Assembly (NCBI GenBank): GCA_026419785.1
Contig: JAODTK010005902.1
Coordinates: forward strand, 62,001 to 126,000
DNA: 64,000 nt
Direction of reading: 5' to 3'
Source of the DNA: Sclerodactyla briareus
Taxonomy: Eukaryota; Echinodermata; Holothuroidea; Dendrochirotida; Sclerodactylidae
The notes below the pieces were generated by a model. It saw only the letters and a list, made by a program, of their open reading frames with translations. It did no database searches and was not told where the DNA came from. Each line of letters starts with the position of its first letter. Position 1 is the first letter of the stretch. A program made the translations under genes and the position numbers. Positions 38,353-51,593 of this stretch are shown piece by piece.

Positions 38353-39049
38353 CTGCAATTGTGACCCCATCCTTCAGACCCCCTGGAGAGGTGCGTCACT
38401 CTACCAATGTGCATCACACAAAATCAGTGAAGGAATGACAGACCCTCCATCAGAAATGTGACTTGAACTGCCTGAAAGTGACACACCAAAAATTGCAGTC
38501 GAGGACATGTATACAAATACTTGAAAGGACGGTCATATGAATAGTGTAGTGACGTTCAGACGCACTATTACGTCGCGATTTGATGGAAACTGACACCAAA
38601 AGGTGAAAGAACCCTGTGTCATAAATTTAGTAATCGACACTTACAATAATGCATGATTTGAAGCTTTCTTGTCATCTGGCTTCTGGGGAGAAAACTGTTT
38701 TATGCCCTGGCACTATTAGAGATTTTTTTCTTGTTATTGTTCAAATACTCCAATGCACCCCACAAAACAGTCATTCGAGGGAGGATGGCGGTGTGCAGAG
38801 AAAACTAGTGATGCCGGCACCAGTGGAAATTGCATCCGTGAAGGTGGTGTATTATCCAATTGGGCTAGGTCTGGGGGGGAGCTTGTCCACCTGAAATGGT
38901 TCTTGGGAAGTATTGAGTTGCAGCAGCACCAACAGGCCAGTGAATTATTTGTGAACGACTGAGGTGAGTTTTTAGTACGACTCGTGTGGGAACAAAAATA
39001 TTTTGAGAAGGAATTACAAGTTTGTCATGGATGAATAATTTTGACCAGT

Positions 39050-42000
39050 TTAAAGATCAGTAATATTACGTCGTCTACATTCAAGGAAGGCCACCCAAAG
39101 TGGAAATAATGTCAGATAAGGACTTTCAGAGCGATTGTGACGGCAACAGTGGCAAACCTGCAGCCCTCTTAGATTGGATATCTCAAGTTTTGCTTTGCAG
39201 TAATGTTTGTGGAGACAAATTTGGGAGGCATACTCCAATGTGGACGGAAATAAATAAGTAGGCCTTTTCCTTAATTGGGGAGGAGAGCAGTTTATGCCCA
39301 AATTACGAGAAAGGAAAATTCAGGACATAGTAGCCTTTGCAGACATATTACTAATATGAGGGGACCACGAAAGCTTAGAAAATCCAGAGTTACACCTAGG
39401 TAAACTGAAAGATCACAGACTCAAAGATATGTCCTAACAAATTATAAGCAAAATATATTAAGGTTACTTTTCAAAGTTGTAGTGAGACCATAACCTTATT
39501 TGGATTGAATTCCATAGACCATCGTCACAAGACCAATTTCGCTAAACACTCAAGATCCGATTGCAAGAGATTTTGATCATTGGGGGAATGGGAATCATTG
39601 CCGATAAAGCAAGGCATCATCGGCAAACAACCTAAGTTGTTGACGAGCTACTTCGGGGGAGATCGTTTATATAAACACAAGAAGAACAAGGGGCCAAGGA
39701 CAGTGCCGTGAGGGACTCCAGAGATAACCGATGTTGGGAGGGAAGAAGTTTGCCCATCAATAAGAGCTGGGTACGATTTTGGAGATAAGATTTGACCCCC
39801 GCAGTTTAGATAATGCCTCTAAGCCATAATTAAAGATCAACTTGTGAAAACGATGTTTGTGTGACACCTTGTCGAAGGCTTTGGAGAGAAGAAAATCTAG
39901 CAAAATGCCATAGACCTGCGAGCATTGTCAAGAAGAGGTCGCGAAAGTCGTTATTCAAGTGAGTAAAAGCTGCGAAACAGCGTCTTTCCTTACGGAACCC
40001 ATGTTGAGAGGGGGGTGACGAAGTGAGAATGTCATTTGATCAAGATGATTCATGAAATTACTAACCACAATGTGATCAAAGACATTACGTAGAAACACTT
40101 GTCAGAGAGATTGGAAGTTAATTTTGGATATCAGACTGGAACCTTTCTTAGGATGGGGTGATTTGGCTTTTTTCAAACTCGTCGGAAAGATACACGTGTC
40201 ACATTGTTTTTGAAAATGTGACACAATAACTGGAGTGATTTCAGTGGGCTACAGTTTAATAGCACGATAGGGATTCCATCCGGACAGTTGCTTTTTTTGG
40301 TTCAAGGTCGCGACAACGTTGAAGAACACCATTGGCAGAGTAGTAACAACGATATTTGAATAGTAAGGGAAGGGAGAAGGCCCTTGTTAGGAATATTATT
40401 ATGGTCGCTAGAGTGAAGACAGATGTAAAGTAGTGTTTAGCAAATTTGATTTACCTTTGGCATCAGTGGTGGTTTTTCCCTGATGCTTTAACGGGGGGGA
40501 TACCATGTTGATCCCTTCTTTGGCTCTAACAAACTTGAAGGAAATTTTCGTGTTTTCGGTTATCAGTCGCTTGCCTCATCAAATAAGTTATTTTGTCGTT
40601 CCAGTAGATTCCTGGATGAGTTGGTCAACACGTTTAGAGTAAGTAACGGATATAATAATGAGGATCTTCTGGGTCTGTTGCCTCTTCTTAAGGATAGAAC
40701 GGTTAGAACGTTTTTTTAGAATAGGATAGAACGGTATTAAGCGTTGCCCTCCTGCCAAATTTCTCTAAGAAAACGGAGTGATCCAGGGAGATAGCTGTAT
40801 TTTTAATACCCGAGAATCAGGTTGGTGGGAAAAATTATTTTGGCTTCAGAAGAAAAGATGTAATTGCAAGGGAGTTTCATTTTATGTCCTAGACTGGAAG
40901 CAGTTCAGGATAGTCAGTAGCAAAGTGTGTTAGCTACCTTCAGACCAGTATGTCGCCCCTTTTCCATAGGTGGATTCTCCTAGGAACTTTACTATTTACA
41001 GGAATAGTACACAGGTGTCAGCCACAATAATGTCGTTATCATTTGTCGTGTTAAAACCAGGAATGTTCTAAGATTGGTAAAAGCGGTGTATGGTGTGTTG
41101 GTAAAAACCAGGTCAGAATAGACGAACCACGAGTGGGGTGGAAACCATTTGGTCGAGAAGAAAATCCGATTTGCAATTCCAATCAACTTTCCTGCGATTC
41201 GGATGGAATGGCTCTAGGCGTGTTGACAAGGTTTCCAATCAATATCTTTGAGGTTGAATTGAACATTGAAAAGTCGGGGAACTTGGGGGTCGGTAAAAGA
41301 CACAAAAACCCCAGGGATTCATTGTGAGTATAGCGGAGATGTGGAATCCACTTGATTTAGGCAGAGTGTATCACTAACTCTCGGTAGCTATGAATGGAGT
41401 CGGAGCGAACAAAGCGATATGAGGAATCCACCTCCACCACGAGACGGTCTTTTAAAGATTGCTATAATTTGGAGGGAAAATTTCACTTCCAGGAATGGTG
41501 TCATAATTTTGTCTTCAATCCAGGATAATATCAGGGTAGTAGTGTCAATTAAGGCAGCAAGCTTTGTTCTTTTGTTAGCAAGACGGAGCTAAAAGTTAAC
41601 CACCAATGGCCACATTTTATTCTTTATGTCTTATTTATTCTTGCCACTAGAAGGGACCGATTTGACCTTTGACTTTTATTAGAGCAACGGAGGTTTCGAA
41701 TTTCTAAACAGTCACCACCATAGGCGAGGAAGCAGGAAGCAACATGGGACTAGGCAAGATCAGGGGTAATAGTGTCCAAAAATTTGCAATGTCAAGATCA
41801 AGTTCCACCAGTGTCAAGACCACTGAAGGCAGATGCTCGAAATTTACGTAAGCCCGATAGACTGGGGCTACTCGAAAGTTCAGTTCGGGCTACTAGAAAA
41901 ATTGCTGCAGCTGCCCGTCGGGCTAGTGAGAAAATTCAGTTTAAGGTCTAGGGCCTAGGCCACTAAAAATAAAAAAAACTATGACTGATCCTAAACCCTT

Positions 42001-43150
42001 CAATGGATTTTCATAAGCGGGCCAATCCCAGCTCCCCCGACCCAAAAAAGATTACCGTTCGTTAAGTTGTATGGTACAGTAGTTGTAGCCTTGAGCCCTT
42101 TATCTGTAGTGTTGTACCGTTTTGCGTAGGCCTAACTTACGTATGAACTGCGTGCGGGCAAGGCAACATTGTGTATGCACCGTTACGTGTGACAGCACAA
42201 GCTGTACTGCTTATAAGATTATATACTACCTGGGCGACACGGTGTTCACGAGGTGAGAGTGGATGCAGGCATATTCTCGCAAAAGTTTTAATATAGTAGT
42301 AGTACAATCGTCTAATGTCGGTTTGAACTTTCAATAAAGAACACCATCGAAGTTAGTAGCGACTAGTGTGCGCCAGCAAGCTTCATTGATCACAACACAA
42401 CTTCACTGTCTAGCAACTAGTAAAACATACCGATCATGTGGCTTCGGCTTATGAACATTTTGCTCTGCTGCCAACTTGCATTTCCTAGTTTAATTTTCGT
42501 AACACTTTTATAAAAAGCAAACATTCAATCGATCGCAAAAAGTATGCCATCAAAGTCGTTCCCAATAAATTAAAAAAGAAATAATAGTGTGATTCTTATT
42601 TCGAATTTATTTTAAGCTTATAACAAACATTGAGTCGTGGGAGAAATAAAAAGTTGTGTAATTATTTATACAATAGGCTACATTGTTCTACAACTTTGTC
42701 GAGGCAATAGGTTACCATTGTGAAAATGGAAATATAATTGTGTCTTTCACTATAGGCCAGACGCAGAAGCCGCGAGCGGGGGGATCGGCCTAATAAATTT
42801 TATCGGGCTAGTCAAATTTCTGTTCGGGATAGTGGAAGTAGAGTTAGAAGCCCGACGACAACTGCTGATCAGGTAGATATTTCGAGCACTGACTGAAGGA
42901 ATTTGAGAGTTCCATGGATTGGTTGGAAAACCATGGAGTGAGATTTTGGGCATCACAAACATGGCAAACCCACGCAAAACTTTCGTTAAGTTGAGTGTGG
43001 TCGTCATATGAAGTTTCAACTTCATTAATTTTCAGTGCCATTTAGAGATAATATTGCTTGCAGTTGGGTCACACAGTAACCTTGTGTTCCCAGCAAATTA
43101 GCCCCCCCACCACCCACATGGCCATACTTGAATATCCGGACCTAGATTTA
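39050..43150 (-). mobile_element. Decayed PHD-EN-RT non-LTR retrotransposon (LINE)
   Basis: Order on the minus strand: a PHD-finger-like region (about 43150-42900; AWVCHVCDAQNLTPWF, then ELSNSFS), an endonuclease start (NKRTKLAALIDT, about 41590; RGGGGFL, about 41430; PPHSWFVYSDLVFTN, about 41100), and reverse transcriptase with PDGIPIVLLN (about 40280), FPTSLKKAKSPHPKKGS, QHGFRKERRC (about 40000), AFDKVSHKHR (about 39875), SGVPHGTVLGPLFF and INDLP, LRLFADDALLYR (about 39615) and LEYASQI...RRNITDL (39050-39240). The set fits CR1/L2/Jockey-like LINEs with an N-terminal PHD finger. Many frameshifts and stops make it dead. A hAT element (41830-42891) splits the PHD and EN parts. Confidence 0.93.
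41830..42891. mobile_element. hAT non-autonomous element inside the LINE
   Basis: Ends cagatgctcgaaatttac and, in reverse complement, cagtgctcgaaatatctac are inverted. A perfect 8-bp duplication, actgaagg, flanks it at 41822-41829 and 42892-42899. CAG-type ends plus 8-bp duplication are diagnostic of hAT. Subterminal repeats of tcgggctact and cgggctagt occur at both ends. No transposase is visible. Removing it rejoins the LINE frame after ELSNSFS. Confidence 0.93.
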
Positions 43151-43959
43151 GTTCCGTGTCGCCAGCCTGGATTAAAAGTAAATTTATCATCAAGGCAGAG
43201 AAACATTAAACACTTATTAGACTGGTAAATAACAGTGGCTTTGTCAATTTGCAGAAACTAAGGAGTCCACACAAAAAGAGAGCAGTGATGCTCATGTCGG
43301 TCGGAAGAATTGCTCTGATTGAGGCCAAGACCTAAACCTAGATTACAATTGGGGTATAATTTTGTATGGTTGAGAGGCAAGTCACTGTCATCCCAGCACT
43401 ATCGCTCAGATAGGAAGTATAAAACTAAAAGTGTACAGGGCGCAAGGAATCCCAAGCGAGTAAGCCTAGCTATACCCAGCTTGTGCGTGGCAACACACAC
43501 AACCCTAGGAAATACACTGTGTTGGGCAAAGACCGTGGTCTGGACAAACAAGAAACTCAGTATGGAACGTACTCACCCCCTCGCAAAAACCCCAAAGGAA
43601 ATCGAATCACCACAAGTGAAAAGCGGGCATGAGAGACAGGCAAATGATGTTAGAAACAGAGTTGGGTTATGGCCAAGTAAAAATAAGTTGGGACTGTAAC
43701 GGAACCCGGAGGAAGAGAGAGCAGAGAGGCATGTCTGCACTCGCGAGGACTGCACAGACATTTTGGAATAGTCTTCCTGCAAATGTCATCTATAATTCTA
43801 ACCAGTATTCTGATCCTGTAAATGCTCACGTTGTGTGACCACTCGGCACTCGCAAGTCCTTTGTGGATGTTTCACCATACAAAAATGAAGAAGAAGAATG
43901 ACGCACCTCTCCTGGGGGTCCGAGGATGGGGAATACAATTGGCAGCAGCATTAAGATAA

Positions 43960-44035
43960 GAATATGAATATGCGAAGTACCAACTGGGTGTAATAATATA
44001 ATAATAATAATAATAATATAATGATGATACACACA
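43960..44035. repeat. (ATA)n-type microsatellite
   Basis: Runs of taataataataat in non-coding sequence. Confidence 0.85.
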
Positions 44036-44637
44036 CTAAACTCCAAATGTGAGGTATAGCCAAGGGCACAGTTTTCTCAGTACGTAGGCCTACTGATCAG
44101 TCAAGAATGTTAATGTGATGTGAAACTGAAAGCAAAGGAGAGTGGCTGTATTAACAAGTCTGGTTCAAGAAAAGGCTAGGCCTGACACAGTGACACTGAC
44201 AGTAACAATAGACTTAGCCTAGGCCCCTAGCCTAGGGCTAAGATGCAAACCTGAGGGTGATGAAATCCCATCTAATATTTTGGGAACAGCACATTCCTCT
44301 ATGTCCACAAAACTTGTAAAATGCATCATAGTGCCTCCACTCGTCGTCAGACCCAGTCGGTTTCGGTGCAAATGCAGAGCGCTAGCCTAGGCACAGGTTT
44401 TCCAGCTAGCTTGCCAGCTTGCTGCACTCGTTGAAAGTGATGAAGTACGTACGTCTCGTTATTATACATACAACAACCGTTGCGCAACTTTTTGTTAGTG
44501 ATACTACTGCTGATGCAACATGTTCCACTTGATCGGGGTGCTATATATAGATTAAGATTAGAGGGGGTTACTCTAGTGGCATTTCATGATCGCGCACCGT
44601 ATCTGGGAAATACCCTGGATCACGGAAGTCACATATA

Positions 44638-44720
44638 ATAATAAATAATAAATAAACTCGGTGCTCATATAGCGCCCTATCACCAAAGAATCAGGGCGCT
44701 TTACAAAAAGAAAACCTAAA
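44638..44720 (-). mobile_element. SINE/LINE 3' tail (minus orientation)
   Basis: Read on the minus strand: tttgtaaagcgccctga, agggcgctatatgagc, then an AATA-type run. Same tail class as at 16253. Confidence 0.6.
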
Positions 44721-44897
44721 AAACAAATGTGAATATAATCTCATATTATCGATTCTTTGCCGAACTTGAAGGCAGATGAATTTATGCAGTCATGCATTGT
44801 ATGTGTGTGTGCTGTGTATGTATGTGTGACGCTTCTTCTTCGAACAATATCTATAAAAAAAAAATTAAAAAACGCAAGCATTCGATATCCATGTTCA

Positions 44898-45671
44898 ACT
44901 AGACGTGTGCAGGCGGGTAAACCGCCGACCTGTCATATCCCCGCAGAAACCGCCTTTGTGGACCTCGTCTAGAGGAATCACATGTGACCTCCAGTGACCT
45001 CAAATGCCCTACTGTTGTTCAGGACCAACTGTAGTCCCCATTCCCCAAGTTTTGTTCAAATACGAACAAGTCTGTTAAGTCTGATCGCATGATCTATGCA
45101 AACTTGACCTCCTGTGATCTTGAAATGACCTTTATGTTGTCAGGACTAACAGCAGTCCACATCCAAAGAGTTTCGTTCAATACGACAAAGTTAGAAGAAT
45201 CTCGTAGACACCACAAATTTGACCTCTGGTGACCTTGAAATCACCGTCATGTTATTCGGGTCCAACTTTTGTCCCCACCCACCAAGTTCCGTGTAAATCG
45301 GACTAACTCTGTATTTTCGCAAAAAAAAATACCCACAAATTTGACCTCCGGTGACCTCGTAATCACCGTCGTCATGTTTTTCGGGACTAACTTTGTCCCC
45401 ACCCACCAAGTTCCGTGTAAATCGGATAAACTCAGTATTTTCGTGTAAAACCCACAAAATAGAGGGCAGCAGACGGGCAGTGATGCCCACTTTCGAACTC
45501 ATTCGAGATTTTTCACTAGGGCGGACATGTGTACCAAGTATCAGATCAATCGGATAAAAGCGTTAAAGAGTTTTTGCGCTAACACCTGAAGTTTCCGGAG
45601 GAGGCGGAGACGGCGGCTCCACGCCCAAAACCATAATATCCCCGAACACTTCAAAGTGTTGCGGGGATATA
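44898..45671 (+). mobile_element. Hairpin-capped modular element, copy B
   Basis: It starts actagacgtgtgcaggcggg with a GGCGG-GTAAA-CCGCC hairpin. About four ~118-bp modules follow (tgaccttgaaatcacc, caccaagttccgtgtaaatc). The 3' end reads ccataatatccccgaacact and agtgttgcggggatata: the loop of copy A is replaced by a longer, still self-complementary stem, so pairing is conserved while sequence is not. Confidence 0.87.
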
Positions 45672-47104
45672 ATTAACCTGTTAGCTCGGTAGTTGACCAT
45701 ATTCATGGATTCGCCATACGTCAGTGCGTGTACGCGCAGTGGCCTGATGTTATTCGTTACACGCCGAAGGGCTTATCATAAGCCTTTTTGCAGGTGAATT
45801 ACTCCCGAATTTCAACGTTCGTGTGGCAATTGTTCTGCACAGTCAAAATATTGATGGACTTATTTCACCTCTTGTGACGACTGGAAGAAAATAGTACATG
45901 AACCTATCTGAAGAGTTCGATACGCGATGTCAAGAAAGACTGTCCCATTGACTTTGTACAAAGTTTAGCTCTTGCTTACACCTAGTGACGTCAGTAGGTA
46001 TATTTACCTATTGTGACGTAGGCATTTCGCGCGTATCTAGGATCTGTGAATTGTTTTGCAGGACTCACTCTGAATTCCCCTAAGGTCAACAGAGGTCAAA
46101 GTCCGAAGAAGCTTGTAATGTCGATAATGTGCAACGGAAGGATGTAGAGAGCCCATAGTTGGCATGAAGGTTTCCTATGTAGAGTATATGTGCACATTAC
46201 ATTTTGCTGATCTTGTCGGTAGTCGGTACATTCTGCGTGGGGGGAACGGGAAGCCGCCGGGAAGCCCCCCCCCCTCCCCCGTCGGGGATGATTTCCCGAT
46301 TGGGTACGCCAAATTTATACACCCCGACGAGGGCCTGTTTCCCCGACAGTTAAACTATTTTCAACCTTCTTCATGAAAATTCCTATATTAAAGCTGAAAA
46401 CTTTTTTTTTTATTTAAATTGCAGAGTTCACCGCTCAAGTTCGAGATCACCGTATCCATTCTCCTATCTTCCTACAAACTATGCATTGGGGAAATTTATA
46501 GTTAGGCTATACACGAATTATGAATATCTTCGAAATGTCCCTGACAAAATATTGATGTTGCAATTCTGCTGGGGAGGATAACGTCCTGCAGTCATATTCT
46601 CTCAGCGTGTGCCACTGATTTAATGTCACTGATTTCATTTTTTTTTTCTTGAGAAAAAAGTCTAAAAGATAAAAACATCGAAAATCAGGGGGTTATAGGG
46701 CGAGGCTCGGGAATCTTTGAGCGATCCTGGACCACCCCTTCGGGAAACCTAATGGACCTCGTCGGAAATCCTAGCGCCACCACTGAGGCAGGATACCAGC
46801 ACTTTTTCTTTATTGATGGTCAAATTCAGGATCACCGTTATTGTTATTTTATTGAATGACATAATATGGATGTATAGGTATAAGCATCGTTTCAGTCAAC
46901 ATGAATGACCAGGATTGGGTTACTGACAAATTCATTGTCAATTTCATAAAGGGTATGACGGTTTAAATGGAATACACGCGTGTATATGAACTGAATACTC
47001 CTTCAATCTTAGATGATACATTTGACACTTAATGGCGTTATTGTACTGTATTGTGTTGTTTCATGAACTACGGCGGCATGAGGAATACATACAATATATT
47101 ATAG
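45672..47104. other. Non-coding, repeat fragments
   Basis: A C-run near 46266 and a fragment ending tcctagcgccaccactg at about 46783, which resembles a hAT right end. No gene recognised. Confidence 0.4.
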
Positions 47105-47112
47105 GATGTTGG

Positions 47113-49259
47113 CAGGGACGCCGCGAGCGGGGGGGGGGGGGGTGTGGGGGGTGTGGGGGTGTCTCACCCCCCCCCCCCCCAAAATGGTCAGAACGACCAT
47201 GCAGCGAATGTTCGAATATCCAGATTTGGAATTTCTGACAGATCGTCAGATTGTATATTTGACGGAGACTGAGGTCCGAGGCCCAGTCAACTTTGTACAT
47301 TTTCCCACTCGACCAAAAGGAATATTTCTTATTCATGTGAAAACGGTGAATACCATTACAACAAAGAATTGTAATTTTTTTATTATAAAACACAAAAAAG
47401 ATAAAAAAATTAAAAAAATTTTTGGCGCGCTTCGTGCGCAATTGCAATGCTTATTCTACAGTTAACTGATTAACACGCATATTTACAACGACCCCGTGAT
47501 TGGCTGTCGATATTGTATGAAGGCATTATGTCTATTGCTATGATTAGAAATTAGTGGTAGGGAATAGATTCCGCGCAACCAATACGGAAAAATCTGTGAA
47601 TTGACCCACAAGCATTATTTTTCATTAGGCTAGTGCAATTTTGTATTCTGTATGTGATTGAATATACCAATAGCGTCCTGGATAGTCAGCTAAAGGCGTG
47701 GACATACGAGATCCTGTCTTTCCAGGTGTGCCGGGGAACCGCCCCCCCCCCCCCCCTCACCGAAAAAAATTGCGCGCTTCGCGTGCACTGGTTAACAGTA
47801 GTAAGGAGCACAAACTGTTGAAAATTTAAAGTCGGGGCAGCGATTTAGATCGAGTCTGACAAAATGTTCAAATTTTCCACCGAATAAAAAAATTTGATCA
47901 CAAAATGCTCAGGTTTGGGCACCAACGCCTTGGAAGTTCATTTCGGCCATCTTGGGGACTTGCGCAACCAAAAATTCTCTTGGACGCTCTGCGCCAACCA
48001 ATGGTGGCGCTACGCTTAGATAGTATTCTTGTGTCCCACTGAGAAATGCCTCTGCCTCCCTTGTGCCCCCATTATGAAAAGTCTGGCGACGCCACTGGCT
48101 GACTGGCCCAAAATTTATATAGAAGGCCGGAGAACGCCAATGGGCTCACGGTACTATTTCTTCCGTGAACCAACTTCAAATTTCGGGCCAAATTTGTCGC
48201 CCTTCTGAATTGGAATGGTCCGTATGCCTATGTTTGGCGGTTCCGCTGTCAGGTAAACAATTTGGCAGAAAAAATCACAAGATCCCTGATTAGCAAGTCG
48301 CCTCTGGGACGTGAAAATCCAAAATTATTTCTGGATCGATGTGAATGTTTAGGAGTGTCATAATTCATCAGATTGCATCTCAGGCCACACTGAAATGTAA
48401 AAATTCTCTAGAGTGGGAGGAGGGGGGAATCGGCGGTCCTCTGAAAAGTGAGATCTATTAATTCACTGAATCTTGCTGCCCTAGATTCGATTTCGCAGAG
48501 AAACCAATCGCTACATGGACTGTGAAAATGCGAAAATATTTCTGGCAATGAGTGACGTTTTGGTTGTCATATGCACCGAATTGCATCTACGGTCCCGGGA
48601 TGCAAACATTTGCAGACGGGGAGGGACCCCTCCCCTTAGGCCCCCTCCCCCAGATCCATTATAAACTTCAGCACCCGCTCAAAAGGACGGTCTTCTTACA
48701 CCACTGATGGTTACTTAAGATTCGGCACTGCTGTCAGTGCTGTGTGTCAGTCGTTGGCTTGTGGCGACCAGTCGGCCACTACCCTCCAAACTTCCAATAC
48801 CAAGTGTGCCGCTAAAGGCCAGTCTGAATGCACTATAATAGCACTTGCAATGATATAGAGAGTAGGCCTACAGTTATATGCGTTTTGTTACTTGTGTATC
48901 TTACTCGAGCTTTGATGTCCGAGTCGGCATCTTCCGTGCATTAGGTGGATGTCCACAGACCACATCCATCCCGAGGACAGTTCTCAGATGAGATGGGCCT
49001 CAATTGACTCACTTCACTGAACTCTATATCTGTGAACTCTCGCTCGATTGATCATTCTCACAAAGTTGACAAAACCTCTTAAAATAAAAAAGGCCCGGAG
49101 CCCCCCAGATGACAAAAAAGGGAACGTCAAAAATGCACCTTTTAGTATAGGGGGTGGGGTGAGTGGAAAAAAAATGAATCTAGCCAGTTGGAATTTTTTA
49201 CTTCTTCACCCCCCCCCCCCCCCCCCCCTCCCAATCATATGACCCTAGCAACGTCCCTG
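47113..49259. mobile_element. hAT-type element, 2.15 kb, with 8-bp duplication
   Basis: The left end cagggacgccgcgagcgggg and the reverse-complemented right end cagggacgttgctagggtc are inverted. The duplication gatgttgg is perfect at 47105-47112 and 49260-49267. Long G and C runs lie near both ends (47131-47143, 47167-47180, 49209-49228). No transposase is recognisable. An internal junction at about 48098 (ggcgacgccactg) suggests another element nested inside. Confidence 0.88.
47940..48100 (-). repeat. Dispersed repeat shared with 53455-53625
   Basis: Read on the minus strand it holds gcgccaccattggttggcgc, gaattttggttgcgcaag-like and ccccaagatggccgaaat words; 53455-53625 (plus) has cgccaccattggttggcgc and ccccagattgcggaaatgg in the same order. 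This shows two copies in opposite orientation. Confidence 0.7.
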
Positions 49260-49267
49260 GATGTTGG

Positions 49268-51545
49268 AGGGGAAGGGTAGGCTTGATTCACAGCTGTGTG
49301 GATCTATATACCTAAATGATGACCATGTAAGAAAGTGGCCAGGCACGGCTTTACGGGGAGCTATTGGGCTCCAGCCTCCAAATTCCTCCTGAGCCCCCCC
49401 CCCCCCCTCCCGATATGGTCCATGATATTATGTGTGAACATGATGGATGCGCCAAACAGAACCATACTTCAATGCCCTTGCAGCTGGGGAATGCCTCTTC
49501 TGGTGATCTGAAAAGTCTATTCTTTTCTTGTATAATACGCACAAACCGATGGCGTCGCTCCGCTCCGCTCAGATAGTCACAAAGTAAGTAGTCCCAAACA
49601 TATCGCCTCAAGAACCGCGCTTGACAGTGTCGGTATATTGACCATATGCTGTCGGTACATTTACCTTATTTTCATCCCCTTCCCCCTCACTTTCGTCACC
49701 CCAGTCATTTACGCTACTGATTCGGAGTTGATTTGGATTTTGGAGTAGATAATCTCTTCTGGTTTGGAGTCGGCCCAAGGTCCCCTTGGAGTCAATATGG
49801 ATCAATAGTCTCAAACACCATATGAATGTTCCAAAGTCACGTGAAAATTACGAAGGTCCAAAGTTCAAAGTTTGTGAGCATGACAGGATATGCAACGAAT
49901 GAGTAGCGAGCTCCTAGATGGATGGAGGTTGTCATTTACCATAGCACTGTTCATTGAACCATAGTGAACCCAGGCAACCGACAGCAATATCATAATTTTG
50001 ATTTGATTCTAGGGTTTAGGAAGCCGAGTGAGCAGGGGCGCACCCCTAGGGGTGGACAACCCCCCCTCCCCATAACGCAAGTGATCAATAAACCAATTTA
50101 ACACAAAAAAACGGATTCTTTGCAGTTAGTAGAGGTTTTGCCGCTGTTATTTAGCATATTGCAGCAGCATGTGTCTAGTGCCCCAAAATTGTACTCCTTT
50201 GCCAAGAGGGAGGTGAGGACAAACATGAGGCGCACTTCCCTGAGTTACGACCTCCCCCCCCCCCCTCAAAAAAAATCTCTCGGTACCGCGCTGCGGCGTG
50301 AGGCTCATCATTGTGGATGCACCGGCGATAACTCCTACCTCTTCTCGGACTAGTGCTCTATGATATAGAGGCAGGTGGTGTAACCAATTCCAACATGCTC
50401 CCGGGACCCGCCCATTATTTCACGTCCCATTCCAGAAGGTCGATCAAGTGAATTCCAGGACCCGACCACATTCTGGGAAACGGGAAGGAACGTGACGGCC
50501 TCACAGCCAAAAATGACGAGAATATTGCAGATATTCCATGTAACACACCCCATTAATCCCCAAAAAGTCCATGCTGCACAGATTAAGCAGAACACGAAGT
50601 GAAGGACTAAAGACCCGCGCTCATCGAATCATGCGGAGTCAATAATCTAGGGAAAACGTCCAGTAATCCCGGAATACTTGCTAAGTGTCTCCGATACCAC
50701 TCTACCATTCTTCCGCCCAGCAGAGAATGATCTGACTTACTTGATCGAGAATCAGGTTCAGAAACGTTTAAAATTAGTAGGAGAACAGCCTTACCCATAT
50801 ATAATGTATCTCACCATGAACACAAGTAGTACTATGTTCGACAACCCAGATATCTCTGCGATATCCTACCTTTCCTGGTATTTGGGGCTGGAAATCGGAC
50901 CTTTCGCAATTAGGGGTGAGTCGTTCGAACTACGGCTTTCCGGGCTACGGGCCTGACCTAAGCACTCACGCCGCCTGGGGGAACACGCAGTATGATTGAG
51001 GAAGAAAACACCGTCTGTGCAACTAGGTAGTGTTTGTTCACTACACAGTCATGAATTAAGCATTGAATGCACGCACCCCTTCCCTCTCGCCAGTGGTGCG
51101 CCTTCAGCCAATGCCCACGCAGTTGCATGTCCCATTCCGCAGAACAGATTGATGAATATATCCATGCCCTACTGTATATTAGGAAAAAGTTCATCAGTTA
51201 TTATGACATTACCTAATCGTTCCATACTGGCACTGGTACTTACTCCATTCCGTGAAGTTTTGGGAGTGAATTGTGGTAAACTCATATGAGCTGAAATTCA
51301 CTTCACTTTTTCGGGTCATTTTGTATACATCCTTCCAAGATACAGTCGACTTTTGTTCCTTCATCTAATTCATTCAGTCATATACGAACAACAAGACTAT
51401 ATACGAAACACCAGCATTTACATTAACTGTTGTTTACTTTTTTTTATTCAGTTACTGGAATAACCTACCTACCTACCACCTACTATGAACTTGATACATG
51501 CTTGCGTTTACTTTAAGATATCGTGCGGAAACTGGTTGTGACCAT

Positions 51546-51593
<48 letters not shown>

